Assembly (NCBI GenBank): GCA_964427875.1 | Contig: CAYRVX010000018.1 | Span: 13,882 to 77,881 of the forward strand | Direction: 5' to 3' | Source of the DNA: CAYRVX01 sp964427875 | Lineage (GTDB): Bacteria; Planctomycetota; Phycisphaerae; SM23-33 | Length of the DNA: 64,000 bases | Part shown: piece by piece, positions 47,656-56,195 of the stretch | Numbering within the stretch: position 1 is the stretch's first letter | How the letters are laid out: each line of letters opens with the position of its first letter | Notes under the pieces: generated by a model | What the model saw: only the letters and a program-made list of their open reading frames with translations | Databases searched by the model: none | Told to the model about the DNA's origin: nothing | Program-made: the position numbers and the translations under genes

Positions 47656-49151
47656 GTGAATCGCTGAAAACCCGAACGATGGAGCGCGCCCCGTCGGCCC
47701 GCGCGCCGACGTGCCGGCGGCGACGGCGACCCCGCAGGAAATCCGGCATGGCGATGATCCTCGCACTGGCCCTGCTGACGCTGTTGGCCACCGTGGCCGT
47801 CGCCCTCATCTCGGATACGGCCACCTCTCTCCAACAGGCGAGCAACCTGACGGACGTGGATGCCGCCCAGCGCCAGGCGGAGAGCGGCCTGTCCTTCCAC
47901 GCGTACATCCTGGCACATATCACCGTACCTGCCGGCGTCGAGGGGCAAGACCTGGTGGCCGCCGTTGCGGCCGCCCTGCGGACCAGGCTGGACGGCACGG
48001 ACACCCTCAGCGGCGGGGCCATCATCCACGACCCGAACGTCCCGGAAGACCCCAACGGTCTCGGCCCGCTCAACGACCCGAACACCATCACGATACCGAG
48101 CATCCTCACCTCGGACGAGACGAACTTCAGCGCCGTGGTGAGGCTCTCGGGGGCCTCGCAGCGGACCCTCGAGCTGACGGTGACCGGTCGAAGCGGCACG
48201 GTCAGCCGGGCCCTGGGCATCGACCTTCAGCTCGCCTCCGTCGGCGCGGGCTTTTTCGCCGACTACGGCGTCGCCTCCAAGGGCAAGATCACGATGACCG
48301 GCAACGCGCGGATTCGAGGCGCGAACGATCCCAACGAGGCCAACGTTCTCTCGGCCACCTACAGCGACGAAGAAGCCGTCAATCTCACCGGCAACTGCCG
48401 GATCGAGGGCGACGTGTCCATTTCCAATCCGGGCGGATACGCCTCGCTGACGGGGAACGTCTCGATCGGCGGCGAGAGCATCGGCAGCGAGGAGATCTAC
48501 GACCACGTCCACACGGGGATCGGCGAGGTGAAGTTTCCCGAGGTGGACCCGACCGTCTTCGAGCCCTTCGCCACTAACATCGTCGACGCCTCCACGTCCA
48601 CGACGGGCGACCAGACGTTCAACAACATCCGCATCCTCGCCGGGACGAACAAGACCTTCTCCGGCAACACCACGCTCAACGGCGTCATCTTCATCGAGAC
48701 GCCGAACCGGATCCACTTCTCCGGCAACGTCACGATCACCGGGGTCATCGTCACGCAGGACGCCGGCGACGGCGCCCACGAGAGCAACACGATCAAGTTC
48801 ACCGGCAACACCACGGCCCGATCCGTCGAGCAACTGCCCGCGGAGTCCCGGTTCGCAGAACTGCGGGACATGCCCGGCGCGTTCCTCCTGGCGCCCGGTT
48901 TCGGGACGGAGTTTGCGGGCAACTTCGGCACCCTTTCCGGCTGCATCGCCGCCGACCGGTTCAAGTTCACCGGCAACGCCGGCGGCACGGTCAAGGGCGG
49001 GATCATCAACTACGGCGACACCGAGCTCAAGCTGACCGGAAACTCCAACCTCACCATAGATCGTTCCGATGCGTCAAAAGTCCCGCCGGGCTTCACCGTC
49101 TCCAGCAGGGCCACTCTCTCGGTCCGGCGAGAAACCTACAGGGAGTACTGA
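47652..49151 (+). CDS. PilX-like protein with a TGN-repeat beta-solenoid
   Basis: 499 residues. A basic N-terminus (RRRRRPRRKSG) leads into one hydrophobic helix MAMILALALLTLLATVAVALI followed by QAESGLSFHAYI, as in PilX-type minor pilins that lack the GFTLIE signature. From about residue 210 there are nine or so short repeats built on (L/F)(T/S)GN: ITMTGNARIRG, VNLTGNCRIEGDVSI, TFSGNTTLNGVIF, HFSGNVTITGVIV, KFTGNAGGTVKGG, KLTGNSNLTI. This suggests a bactofilin-like or right-handed solenoid exposed outside, an unusual fusion. The start codon is in an ATGA overlap with the previous gene. Confidence 0.75.
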   Translation: MSESLKTRTMERAPSARAPTCRRRRRPRRKSGMAMILALALLTLLATVAVALISDTATSLQQASNLTDVDAAQRQAESGLSFHAYILAHITVPAGVEGQDLVAAVAAALRTRLDGTDTLSGGAIIHDPNVPEDPNGLGPLNDPNTITIPSILTSDETNFSAVVRLSGASQRTLELTVTGRSGTVSRALGIDLQLASVGAGFFADYGVASKGKITMTGNARIRGANDPNEANVLSATYSDEEAVNLTGNCRIEGDVSISNPGGYASLTGNVSIGGESIGSEEIYDHVHTGIGEVKFPEVDPTVFEPFATNIVDASTSTTGDQTFNNIRILAGTNKTFSGNTTLNGVIFIETPNRIHFSGNVTITGVIVTQDAGDGAHESNTIKFTGNTTARSVEQLPAESRFAELRDMPGAFLLAPGFGTEFAGNFGTLSGCIAADRFKFTGNAGGTVKGGIINYGDTELKLTGNSNLTIDRSDASKVPPGFTVSSRATLSVRRETYREY

Positions 49152-49168
49152 AATACGGAAATGCGAAT

Positions 49169-49696
49169 GTGACCACACGAAGAAGACAATCCGGCTTAAC
49201 GCTCATCGAGATGCTGTTCGGCCTCGCGCTGCTGGCCATGCTGCTGACCTCCATCGCGGTGGCCACACACGCGTGCCTGACCTCGTATGACGAGAACGCC
49301 AAGTTCGCCGCCCTGAACCAGACCTCCCGGGTCCTGCTGGCGCGAATGCGCCGCGAGATCCGCACGGCCGAGGCCGTGGACTACCAGGCCGAGCCCTGGA
49401 ACCTCGTTATCTCCCCGCCGGCCAGCACGGGCATCGACCAGATCCGCTACGAGCACGACTACGAGACCCAAAGCCTGTATTATCACCAGACCATCGGCGG
49501 CGAGACGACCACGCAGACCGTGTTGGGCGGCGATTCGCTGGTCAAGCTGACGAGCTTCTACCCCCACTACGACAAGGTCCAGATCGGCGAGGTCACCTGC
49601 ACCGAGCGTGTCGTCGTCACGCTGGACCTGGAGGTTGACGGCAAGTACTACGCCGTCACGTGCTCGGCCGCGCCCCGCCGCAATCAGCAGTACTGA
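49169..49696 (+). CDS. Prepilin-type protein (PilW/GspJ-like minor pilin)
   Basis: 175 residues from GTG 49169, with GGAA upstream; the nearby ATG is out of frame. The prepilin leader is RRRQSGLTLIEMLFGLALLAMLLTS, split at SG/LTLIE with Glu at +5 and a long hydrophobic helix. The rest (LLARMRREIRTAEAVDYQ and a beta-rich C-terminus) is like PilW/GspJ. It is the last gene of the pilus locus before a short spacer. Confidence 0.85.
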   Translation: MTTRRRQSGLTLIEMLFGLALLAMLLTSIAVATHACLTSYDENAKFAALNQTSRVLLARMRREIRTAEAVDYQAEPWNLVISPPASTGIDQIRYEHDYETQSLYYHQTIGGETTTQTVLGGDSLVKLTSFYPHYDKVQIGEVTCTERVVVTLDLEVDGKYYAVTCSAAPRRNQQY

Positions 49697-49747
49697 TCGG
49701 TACCTTGTGGCGTTGATTCGACCGCCGCCGGCGGCTACATTGTCGCC

Positions 49748-50872
49748 ATGCGCGTCGTGGTGACCGGACAGGTCGGTCTGGACAGGAAGCCTTTCCTCCA
49801 GCGGGCGGCGGAGGTGGCGGGCCGCCGGGGGAACGACGTGACGGTCTGCAACGTGGGGGACATGATGTACGCCGAGGCGCCGGACGTGGCGCCGGGCAAG
49901 ATCCTCGACCTGCCGCTCTCGCGACTTCAGAGCCTCCGGCGAAGCGTCTTCAAGGACGTCCTGGCGACCTGCCGGAAGCATGCGAACGTGGTGGTCAACA
50001 CGCACGCGACGTTTCGCTGGCGCCACGGGCTGTTCCACGCCTTCGACTACGATCACATGGAGGCCCTCGGCGCAGACCTGTACGTCACGCTCGTGGACAA
50101 CGTCGATCGCGTCCACTACCGCCTCGTGCGCGACGGGCACACCGACCACACGCTGAAGGACCTGATGGTCTGGCGGGAGGAGGAGATCCTCGCCACCGAG
50201 CTTCTCAGCCAGATCGTCAGCGGGCACGGGCGGTTCTTCATCATGGCGCGCGGGCCGGAGGCCACCGAGACCGAGGCCTCCAGCGCCGCCACCCTGGCAC
50301 GCTTCTTCGAGGAGCCCCAGCCCAAGAAGGCCTACCTGAGCTTCCCCATGACGCACGTCAGGGACTCCCCGGACGTGCTGGCGGAGATCGAGGGCTTCCG
50401 CCGAGAGATGAAGCGGCACCTCATCTGCTTCGACCCCGGCGACGTGGAGGAGAAGGACCTCTCGCAACTGGCCATCGAGGCCGCCGCCGAGGGCCGGAGG
50501 CTCGTCGAGGTCGGACCGCCCGGGGCCAAGTCCGTCATGGAGACCGGCGACCTGCTCAACATCATCCCGGACATCGACGGGCAGATCTACGCCCGCGACT
50601 TCAAGCTCATCGACCAGGCCGACATGATCGTCTCGCTGATCCCCGAGACCGACGGCGGGCGGGCCGCCCTGTCCAGCGGCGTGGAGCGCGAGCTCCAGCA
50701 CGCACACGAGGCCACCCGCGACGTCTTCGTCATCTGGCGATCGAAGATCGAGCCGTCCCCCTTCATCACCGAGACGGCCACCAAGGTCTTCGGCTCGACG
50801 CCCGAGGCCGTCCGCTTCTTCTTCGACAGCCACTTCATCCCCCCCCCGCCCGCCGGGGCGCTGTTCGCGTGA
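49748..50872 (+). CDS. Two-domain P-loop-like / nucleoside deoxyribosyltransferase-like protein
   Basis: 374 residues. The N-terminal half reads like an adenylate-kinase-type P-loop protein (MRVVVTGQVGLDRKPFL..., NVVVNTHATFRWRHGLFHAF, LVDNVDRVHYRL), but Walker A is degenerate (GQVGLDRK instead of GxxGxGKS/T). The second half (KKAYLSFPMTHVRDSPDVL, then DGQIYARDFKLIDQADMIV) resembles nucleoside 2-deoxyribosyltransferase folds, which begin with a Y-L-A/S-x-P strand and have an Asp pair. Function is unknown; nucleotide salvage or signalling is possible. The stop is 6 bases before the assembly gap. It is not clearly part of the pilus operon. Confidence 0.6.
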   Translation: MRVVVTGQVGLDRKPFLQRAAEVAGRRGNDVTVCNVGDMMYAEAPDVAPGKILDLPLSRLQSLRRSVFKDVLATCRKHANVVVNTHATFRWRHGLFHAFDYDHMEALGADLYVTLVDNVDRVHYRLVRDGHTDHTLKDLMVWREEEILATELLSQIVSGHGRFFIMARGPEATETEASSAATLARFFEEPQPKKAYLSFPMTHVRDSPDVLAEIEGFRREMKRHLICFDPGDVEEKDLSQLAIEAAAEGRRLVEVGPPGAKSVMETGDLLNIIPDIDGQIYARDFKLIDQADMIVSLIPETDGGRAALSSGVERELQHAHEATRDVFVIWRSKIEPSPFITETATKVFGSTPEAVRFFFDSHFIPPPPAGALFA

Positions 50873-50877
50873 CGCGC

Positions 50878-50977
50878 NNNNNNNNNNNNNNNNNNNNNNN
50901 NNNNNNNNNNNNNNNNNNNNNNNNNNNNNNNNNNNNNNNNNNNNNNNNNNNNNNNNNNNNNNNNNNNNNNNNNNNNN
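50878..50977. other. Assembly gap (100 N)
   Basis: A run of exactly 100 Ns, the standard length for a scaffold gap of unknown size. It removes the start of the cysteine desulfurase gene, and the true distance is not known. Confidence 0.98.
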
Positions 50978-52114
50978 CCGTACCTGACGGGCGAGTTCGG
51001 CAACGCGGCCAGCAAGAGCCACGCCTTCGGCTGGCGGGCCGACGCGGCGGTCGAGACGGCCCGCGAGCAGGTCGCGGCGCTCCTCGGCGCCGCGCCCCGC
51101 GAGATCGTCTGGACCTCCTGCGCCACCGAGAGCAACAACCTCGCGATCAAGGGCGCCGCCGAGATGTACCGCCAAAAGGGCCGGCACATCATCACCTGCC
51201 TCACCGAGCACCGCGCCGTGCTCGATCCGTGCCGCCGCCTCGCCGGGGCCGGCTGGGACGTGACCTTCCTCGGCGTGGACGAGCACGGCCGCCTCGATCC
51301 CCCGCAGGTGGCCGAGGCGATCACCGACGAGACGGTCCTCGTTTCCGTCATGGCGGGCAACAACGAGATCGGCACGATCCACCCGGTCGCCGAGATCGGG
51401 CAGGTCTGCAAGGCTCGCGGCGTGCTGTTTCACTGTGACGCGACGCAGGCCGTCGGGAAGATCGCCATCGACGTGGACGCGATGGGCATCGACCTGCTGA
51501 GCGCCTCGGGGCACAAGATCTACGGCCCGAAGGGCGTCGGCTGCCTCTACGTCCGCCGGCGCAGCCCGCGCGTCCGCCTGACCTGCCAGATGGACGGCGG
51601 CGGGCACGAGCGGGGCCTGCGGAGCGGCACGCTGAACGTGCCCGGCATCGTCGGCTTCGGCGCCGCGGCGGAGATCTGCCGAAGCGAGATGCACGCCGAG
51701 GCCGCACGACTCACCGAACTTCGCGACCGACTGCACGAGGGCATTGCCGACCGGCTGGAGGAGGTCCACCTCAACGGCCATCGCACCGAGAGGCTGCCCA
51801 ACACGCTGAACCTCTCGTTCGCCTACGTCGAGGGCGAGGCGCTGATGATGAGGCTGAAGAACCTGGCCGTCTCCTCCGGCTCGGCGTGCACGAGCGAATC
51901 GCGCGACCCCAGCCACGTCCTGACGGCCCTCGGCGTGCCCGAAGACCTCGTCAACTCGTCCCTGCGCTTCAGCCTGGGCAGGCCCACGACGCGGGAGGAG
52001 ATCGACTTCGCCGTCAAGGAGGTCGAGCGCGCCGTCGGAGAGCTGCGGGAGCTGAGCCCGCTGTACGAGCTGGCCCGCGAGGCCGGCCGCCCGCCGGCGG
52101 AGCGGAAGAAATGA
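50978..52114 (+). CDS. iscS: Cysteine desulfurase IscS/NifS, 5' end lost in gap
   Basis: The frame enters from the gap at PYLTGEFGNAASKSHAFGWR; about 40-45 N-terminal residues are missing compared with IscS. PLP enzyme features: TSCATESNNLAIKG, EHRAVLD, NNEIGTIHPV, CDATQAVGK and the Schiff-base Lys in SGHKIYGPKGVG. The active-site loop SSGSACTSESRDPSHVL holds the Cys that takes sulfur from cysteine. It provides sulfur for Fe-S assembly on IscU, whose gene overlaps by ATGA. Confidence 0.95.
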   Translation, partial: PYLTGEFGNAASKSHAFGWRADAAVETAREQVAALLGAAPREIVWTSCATESNNLAIKGAAEMYRQKGRHIITCLTEHRAVLDPCRRLAGAGWDVTFLGVDEHGRLDPPQVAEAITDETVLVSVMAGNNEIGTIHPVAEIGQVCKARGVLFHCDATQAVGKIAIDVDAMGIDLLSASGHKIYGPKGVGCLYVRRRSPRVRLTCQMDGGGHERGLRSGTLNVPGIVGFGAAAEICRSEMHAEAARLTELRDRLHEGIADRLEEVHLNGHRTERLPNTLNLSFAYVEGEALMMRLKNLAVSSGSACTSESRDPSHVLTALGVPEDLVNSSLRFSLGRPTTREEIDFAVKEVERAVGELRELSPLYELAREAGRPPAERKK

Positions 52115-52524
52115 GCGGCCGCGGGGAGAAGATGCAGATGCCATACAGCGACAGGCTGATGGACCACTTCACCAGCCCGCGCAACGTCGGGGCGCTGGAT
52201 GAGCGTTCCGCGCGCGTGGGCACGGGTCTCACACGCAACGGCGACTGCGGCGACGTGATCAAGCTCCAGATCGAGGTGGACGGCGGCGGGCGGATCGTGG
52301 ACGCCAAGTTCAAGGCGTTCGGCTGCGCCTCGGCCATTGCGGCCGGGTCGTTCACCACCGAGTGGCTCAAGGGGCGATCCGTGGATCGGGTCGGCGAGCT
52401 GCGGGACACCTACATCGCCGAGCAGCTCTCCCTGCCGCCCGTGAAGCTCCACTGCTCGGTGCTGGCCGACCGCGCCGCGAAGGCGGCCATCGAAGACTGG
52501 AGACGAAAACAAACCCCCCGCTGA
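52111..52524 (+). CDS. iscU: Fe-S cluster scaffold IscU/NifU-N
   Basis: 137 residues from ATG 52111 (ATGA overlap with iscS); Met8 or Met10 (MQMPYSDRLMDHF) could also be used. The three cluster-binding Cys are visible: NGDCGDVIKLQIE, FGCASAIAAGS and VKLHCSVLAD, along with the Asp next to the first Cys. SPRNVGALD is the N-terminal family motif. It receives sulfur from IscS and builds 2Fe-2S/4Fe-4S clusters. Confidence 0.95.
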   Translation: MSGRGEKMQMPYSDRLMDHFTSPRNVGALDERSARVGTGLTRNGDCGDVIKLQIEVDGGGRIVDAKFKAFGCASAIAAGSFTTEWLKGRSVDRVGELRDTYIAEQLSLPPVKLHCSVLADRAAKAAIEDWRRKQTPR

Positions 52525-52548
52525 AAGGTGATGGCCGAAAGCGGGGCC

Positions 52549-53535
52549 TCACCACTTCCAGGCGAAGGTCACGCCGCCCCAGAACTCGTCGTTGATCAGA
52601 TCGTCCCGCAGGGCGTCGCTGAACCGCAGGAAGCCCGTGACGCTGAGCCCGCCGAACCGTTCGGGCAGCCCCAGCGCGCCGGAGAGATCGTGGGTGACGT
52701 CCAGCCCGTAGCACAGGTTCGCCGCCCTGGAGGAGCCGTGACCCGCGTGGAAGAACTTGTCCAGGTAGCGATGATCGTACCCCAGGACGAACGACGGCGT
52801 GACCGTCAGGTCCTTCAGGAGGAAGACGCCCTTGCAGCACTCGATCTCGCCCAGGGCGAAATCGTGACTGACGCCGAGCTCCATCCAGCAGCCGCGCTTG
52901 AAGTCGTCCACGTCCATGTACAGCGCGACGTACGGGTTCAGGACGCCGTTCTGCGTGCCGAACAGCCTGGCGTCGTCGAAGCGCAGCGTGACGTACCACT
53001 CGTTGGTGTACTGGCCGTCGCCGGAGAGCTGCGGGAACTGGTAGCCGATCCACCCGGCCTCGAACGTCGTGGCGATCGGCTCGATCCGGTAGCTCCAGTA
53101 GGCGATGTAGTCCACCTCCTGGAGGTGATCGTTGCTGTTGAGTGTCAGGCGCTCCTGGCCGGCGTACCATTCCAGCCAGACAAGGGCGCCGAAGGTGCCG
53201 CACTTTCCCGTGTCGTACGACAGGCCGACGCCCAACTGGTGATTGAGCTTCTCGGTCCCCTCGCGGGGATACTCGCTGTTGTTGATCCCGCGCCAGATGT
53301 AGTCCGTCGCCAGCGTGTAGTCCACGGAGATGTTGATCGGGCATCGCGCCTCGGGCCGCTCCTGGTTCGCCGCCCCCGGGATGGCCGCTCCGACTTCCTC
53401 CGCCGCGGCCCGGATGGCGGACAGCCAGGTGCCGGAATCCTCCTGCTCCCCCTCGGCCGCCGGCGCCGGCGAGATCGTCCACGCCATGCCCAGGACACAT
53501 GCAATGAACGCGTAGCCAATCCGTTGGCATCTCAT
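52549..53535 (-). CDS. Outer-membrane beta-barrel protein (TorF/MltA-porin-like)
   Basis: 328 residues with a signal peptide (IGYAFIACVLGMAWTISPAPA/AE). After a short helical part, DYTLATDYIWRGINNSEY is the typical first strand of TorF-type putative porins. Many amphipathic strands alternate with turns (GLSYDTGKCGTFGALVWLEW, GVSHDFALGEIE) and the chain ends FWGGVTFAWKW with a C-terminal aromatic, the outer-membrane barrel signal. Three Cys pairs are unusual for a barrel. Transport role unknown. Confidence 0.75.
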   Translation of the reverse strand: MRCQRIGYAFIACVLGMAWTISPAPAAEGEQEDSGTWLSAIRAAAEEVGAAIPGAANQERPEARCPINISVDYTLATDYIWRGINNSEYPREGTEKLNHQLGVGLSYDTGKCGTFGALVWLEWYAGQERLTLNSNDHLQEVDYIAYWSYRIEPIATTFEAGWIGYQFPQLSGDGQYTNEWYVTLRFDDARLFGTQNGVLNPYVALYMDVDDFKRGCWMELGVSHDFALGEIECCKGVFLLKDLTVTPSFVLGYDHRYLDKFFHAGHGSSRAANLCYGLDVTHDLSGALGLPERFGGLSVTGFLRFSDALRDDLINDEFWGGVTFAWKW

Positions 53536-53836
53536 CGTCTCTCTCCCGGTTCAGGTTCCCTGAACGTCTCCAACTCCAAGAAGTCTCCGCTCGCTCGCCG
53601 GGCGCTGCGTTGGGCGAGACGCGAGCAGGCACCGTTACTTTTCTCGGCTATGCCGTCCGATGATCTTTAAGCCACATTGCCGGACGCGGAAGACGGCTTG
53701 CGAGGGCGATGGAGATTCCGCGTTTCCCCCCTGGACCCGGCGAATCTGCCTATGGCGTCCCTGGCGGGACGTGCAATACAATCGTCCCTGTCTGCCGGGA
53801 AAGCCGCGCACAGCAACGCACGAAAGGAGCAGAGCC
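53536..53836. other. Divergent intergenic region
   Basis: About 300 bases between the outer-membrane protein and the hydrolase gene; no ORF or convincing promoter was identified beyond the AAAGGAG site of the hydrolase. Confidence 0.4.
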
Positions 53837-54466
53837 ATGCCCGTCGAAGTCCAATGGATCGGCCACGCCAGCTTTCGGATCGCCGGCGCCGGCGCCGTCG
53901 TCTACATCGACCCGTGGAAAGTCCGGGACGCCCCGCACGACGCCGACGTCGTCGTGGTCTCCCACGGCCACTACGATCACATGTCCCCCGAGGACATCGC
54001 GAAGGTCTCGAAGGACGGCACGGTGGTCGTCGCCCCGCGCGACGCGGCCGGGCAGCTTGCCGGTGCCAGGGGCGTCGCGCCCGGCGATACGCTCACCGTC
54101 CATGACGTCACCGTCGAGGCCGTCGCGTCCTACAACGTCGCCAAGGCCTTCCACCCGAAGGCCAACCAGTGGATCGGCGCGGTGATCACCATCGACGGCA
54201 AGCGGATCTACTACGCCGGCGACACCGACGTGATCCCCGAGATGAGCGACCTGAAGGACGTGGACCTCGCCCTGCTGCCCGTGGGAGGCACCTACACCGC
54301 CGACGCCGCCGAGGCCGCACGCGCCTGCGAGGCCATCGGCTGCGCCGCCGCCGTGCCGTATCACTGGGGCGATATCGTCGGCTCCGCCGCCGACGCCCAG
54401 GCCTTCGTCAATGCCGCCCCCTGCAACGCCACGCTCCTCCAGCCGGGCGAGAGCATGACGCTGTGA
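53837..54466 (+). CDS. UlaG-type metallo-beta-lactamase-fold hydrolase
   Basis: 209 residues from ATG 53837 with AAAGGAGCAGAGCC upstream; the open frame before it is not used. Start VQWIGHASFRIAG, VYIDPWKV, the metal motif SHGHYDHMSPED (HxHxDH), AVASYNVAKAFHPKANQWIG, then YYAGDTDVIPEM (metal Asp) and VPYHWGDIVGS (last His) are the blocks of the UlaG/YtnP-like L-ascorbate lactonase group. Members act on varied esters or phosphoesters; substrate unknown. It is 9 bases before the ceramidase-like gene and likely in one operon. Confidence 0.88.
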   Translation: MPVEVQWIGHASFRIAGAGAVVYIDPWKVRDAPHDADVVVVSHGHYDHMSPEDIAKVSKDGTVVVAPRDAAGQLAGARGVAPGDTLTVHDVTVEAVASYNVAKAFHPKANQWIGAVITIDGKRIYYAGDTDVIPEMSDLKDVDLALLPVGGTYTADAAEAARACEAIGCAAAVPYHWGDIVGSAADAQAFVNAAPCNATLLQPGESMTL

Positions 54467-54475
54467 GGCGAGCGA

Positions 54476-55351
54476 ATGGCGCCGGGCTCACTACGGCCGG
54501 AAACGGGTGATGTCCGCCTCGGAGGGGGCGCTTCGTTGCGCCTGCGGGTCGGCATCGTCGCGCTGACCGCTCCGGCGGCGCTGGTGACGGTGCTGCTGCT
54601 GCCGCCGATTCCGCAGTCTCAGGGCTATCACCAGTTCGCCGACACGCGGGTGGTCTTGGGCATACCGCACTTCGGGGACGTCGTCACGAACGCCGCCTAC
54701 CTCCTCGTGGGCGCCGCCGGGCTGTGGTGGCTGGCCAGGCGGGGCCGCAAGTCGCCTGCGTTCACCGACCCGGCCGAGACGCGGGCCTACGCCGTCTTCT
54801 TCCTCGGCGTCGCGCTGACCGGCTTCGGATCGACCTGGTACCACCTGGCGCCGACGAACGATTCGCTCCTCTGGGACCGCCTGCCGATGTCGCTGGCGTT
54901 CATGGGGCTCTTCAGCGCCGTCCTCGCCGAGCGCGTCGGCCCCCGCGTCGGGACGCGCCTGCTGGGCGTGCTGGTGGCCGCAGGCCTGGCCAGCGTGCTG
55001 CATTGGCACCTCACCGAGCGCGCCGGCACCGGCGACCTGCGGTTCTACGGGCTCGTGCAGTTCTACCCGATGCTCGCCATCCCGCTGATGGTGCTCCTCC
55101 TGCCGGCGCGGTACTCTCGCAGCGGGTACCTGTGGGGCGTGATGGCGTGCTACGCCGCCGCAAAGGCCGCCGAGATCCTCGACCGCCCGATCCTCGAAGC
55201 GACCGGCGTGGTGACCGGCCACAACCTCAAGCACGTCCTCGCCGCCCTGAGCGCCCTGTGGCTCCTCCTCATGCTCCACGCGCGCCGCCCGACCCCACCG
55301 CCACCGGAGCGGCCGGAAGGCCCGCCGGCGGAGGACGGGAAAGCGCGCTGA
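54476..55351 (+). CDS. Ceramidase-like multi-pass membrane protein (CREST-type)
   Basis: 291 residues with about seven hydrophobic segments. Family marks: HFGDVVTNAAYLLVG, GFGSTWYHLAPTNDSLLWDR (His and Asp), LHWHLTER and a C-terminal GHNLKHVLAALSALW (two His), which match alkaline-ceramidase-type CREST hydrolases with their Zn-binding His/Asp set. Probably an amide or ester hydrolase acting on membrane lipids. The last seven codons and the stop are inside the 159-bp repeat that also ends the transposase gene, so the native C-terminus may have been replaced. Confidence 0.75.
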   Translation: MAPGSLRPETGDVRLGGGASLRLRVGIVALTAPAALVTVLLLPPIPQSQGYHQFADTRVVLGIPHFGDVVTNAAYLLVGAAGLWWLARRGRKSPAFTDPAETRAYAVFFLGVALTGFGSTWYHLAPTNDSLLWDRLPMSLAFMGLFSAVLAERVGPRVGTRLLGVLVAAGLASVLHWHLTERAGTGDLRFYGLVQFYPMLAIPLMVLLLPARYSRSGYLWGVMACYAAAKAAEILDRPILEATGVVTGHNLKHVLAALSALWLLLMLHARRPTPPPPERPEGPPAEDGKAR

Positions 55352-55487
55352 AGCGTGCTGGATGGAACGGAGAGGGGTGCCTCCCCGGCGCCCGCCCCGG
55401 CCCATAGGGCCGGGTCTAAGCCCCTCGGCGAACTCGGGGCAAAGGCCCGTCAACGGGCCTGAAGGGGCCTCCACGCGGCCCGCCGCC
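55329..55487 (+). repeat. 159-bp direct repeat, copy 1 (REP-like)
   Basis: Identical to 56173-56331. It contains hairpins CCGGCCC-ATA-GGGCCGG (55397-55413) and GGCCCGT..ACGGGCC (55444-55459), and a CCCC...GGGG stem between them. It gives the last codons (EDGKAR, stop) of the ceramidase-like gene. Confidence 0.95.
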
Positions 55488-55754
55488 ACGAGGGCGCATT
55501 GGGCAAGGTGCGCAGGATGTGGCTGTACGACGGGGGTGCCCTCATGCCTTGCGGCAATCAGACTGCCTGCACGATGTCCGGCTCTGCTGAGGCCCGTTCA
55601 CGGGCCTTTGCCCCGAGCCTGTCGAGGGGCATAGGCCAGGGCCTTTGGCCCTGGATAAACGGCGCCGCTGACACTACAGTCTTCTTCTGACCCGCAGCCC
55701 GCCTCCGGCGGGCTTGCCCGACAGCAAATGGCTTGAGCCAAGGGGCGTCGAACC
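55352..55754. mobile_element. REP-like palindrome block upstream of the transposase
   Basis: No gene in these 400 bases. They contain copy 1 of the repeat and a diverged inverted copy, arranged head to head as in bacterial interspersed mosaic elements. Confidence 0.65.
55590..55654 (-). repeat. Inverted, diverged copy of the REP-like unit
   Basis: On the minus strand it matches the repeat's core in order: a GGCC-rich hairpin (CCAGGGCC-AAA-GGCCCTGG), CCCCTCG...CTCGGGGCAAAGGCCCGT, then ACGGGCC. Stem sequences differ from the other copies but stay paired (8-bp perfect stem at 55636-55654). Confidence 0.75.
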
Positions 55755-56195
55755 ATGTCACTGCGAGCCTATAGCGAGATCAACCTGCACTTCGTCTGGC
55801 ACACGAAGAACGACGAGCCGGTCCTGCGAGACGAGATCGAGACCCAACTGCGGCGCTACCTCCGCGGCCGCGTCGTGGAAACGCCGGGAACCTACTTCCG
55901 TGATATCGGCGGGACGGACGATCACGTGCACCTCGTCGTCTCCGTCCCGCCGACGCTGACCCCGAGCGAATGGATCGGCAGGCTCAAGGGCGCCAGCTCA
56001 CATTTCATCAACCACGAGATCGCCAACCGCAAGGTCCTCACGTGGCAGGCGGGCTACGGCGTAGTGAGCTTCGGCACCCGGAACCTGCCCTGGGTCGTAC
56101 AGTACGTTCGCAAGCAGCGCCAGCACCACGCGCGGGGCCAGACGCGCGAGCGTCTCGAGCGCATGGAGCCACCGGAGGACGGGAAAGCGCGCTGA
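55755..56195 (+). CDS. tnpA: IS200/IS605-type Y1 (REP-associated) transposase
   Basis: 146 residues. HUH single-strand transposase: DDHVHLVVSV gives His57-x-His59, and YVRKQRQHH gives the probable catalytic Tyr117. INLHFVWHTKNDEPVL and WQAGYGVVSFGTRNLPWVV are other family blocks. REP-like palindromes on both sides fit a REP-associated (RAYT-like) system. The final codons EDGKAR and stop lie in copy 2 of the 159-bp repeat. It may still be active, since catalytic residues are intact. Confidence 0.88.
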   Translation: MSLRAYSEINLHFVWHTKNDEPVLRDEIETQLRRYLRGRVVETPGTYFRDIGGTDDHVHLVVSVPPTLTPSEWIGRLKGASSHFINHEIANRKVLTWQAGYGVVSFGTRNLPWVVQYVRKQRQHHARGQTRERLERMEPPEDGKAR

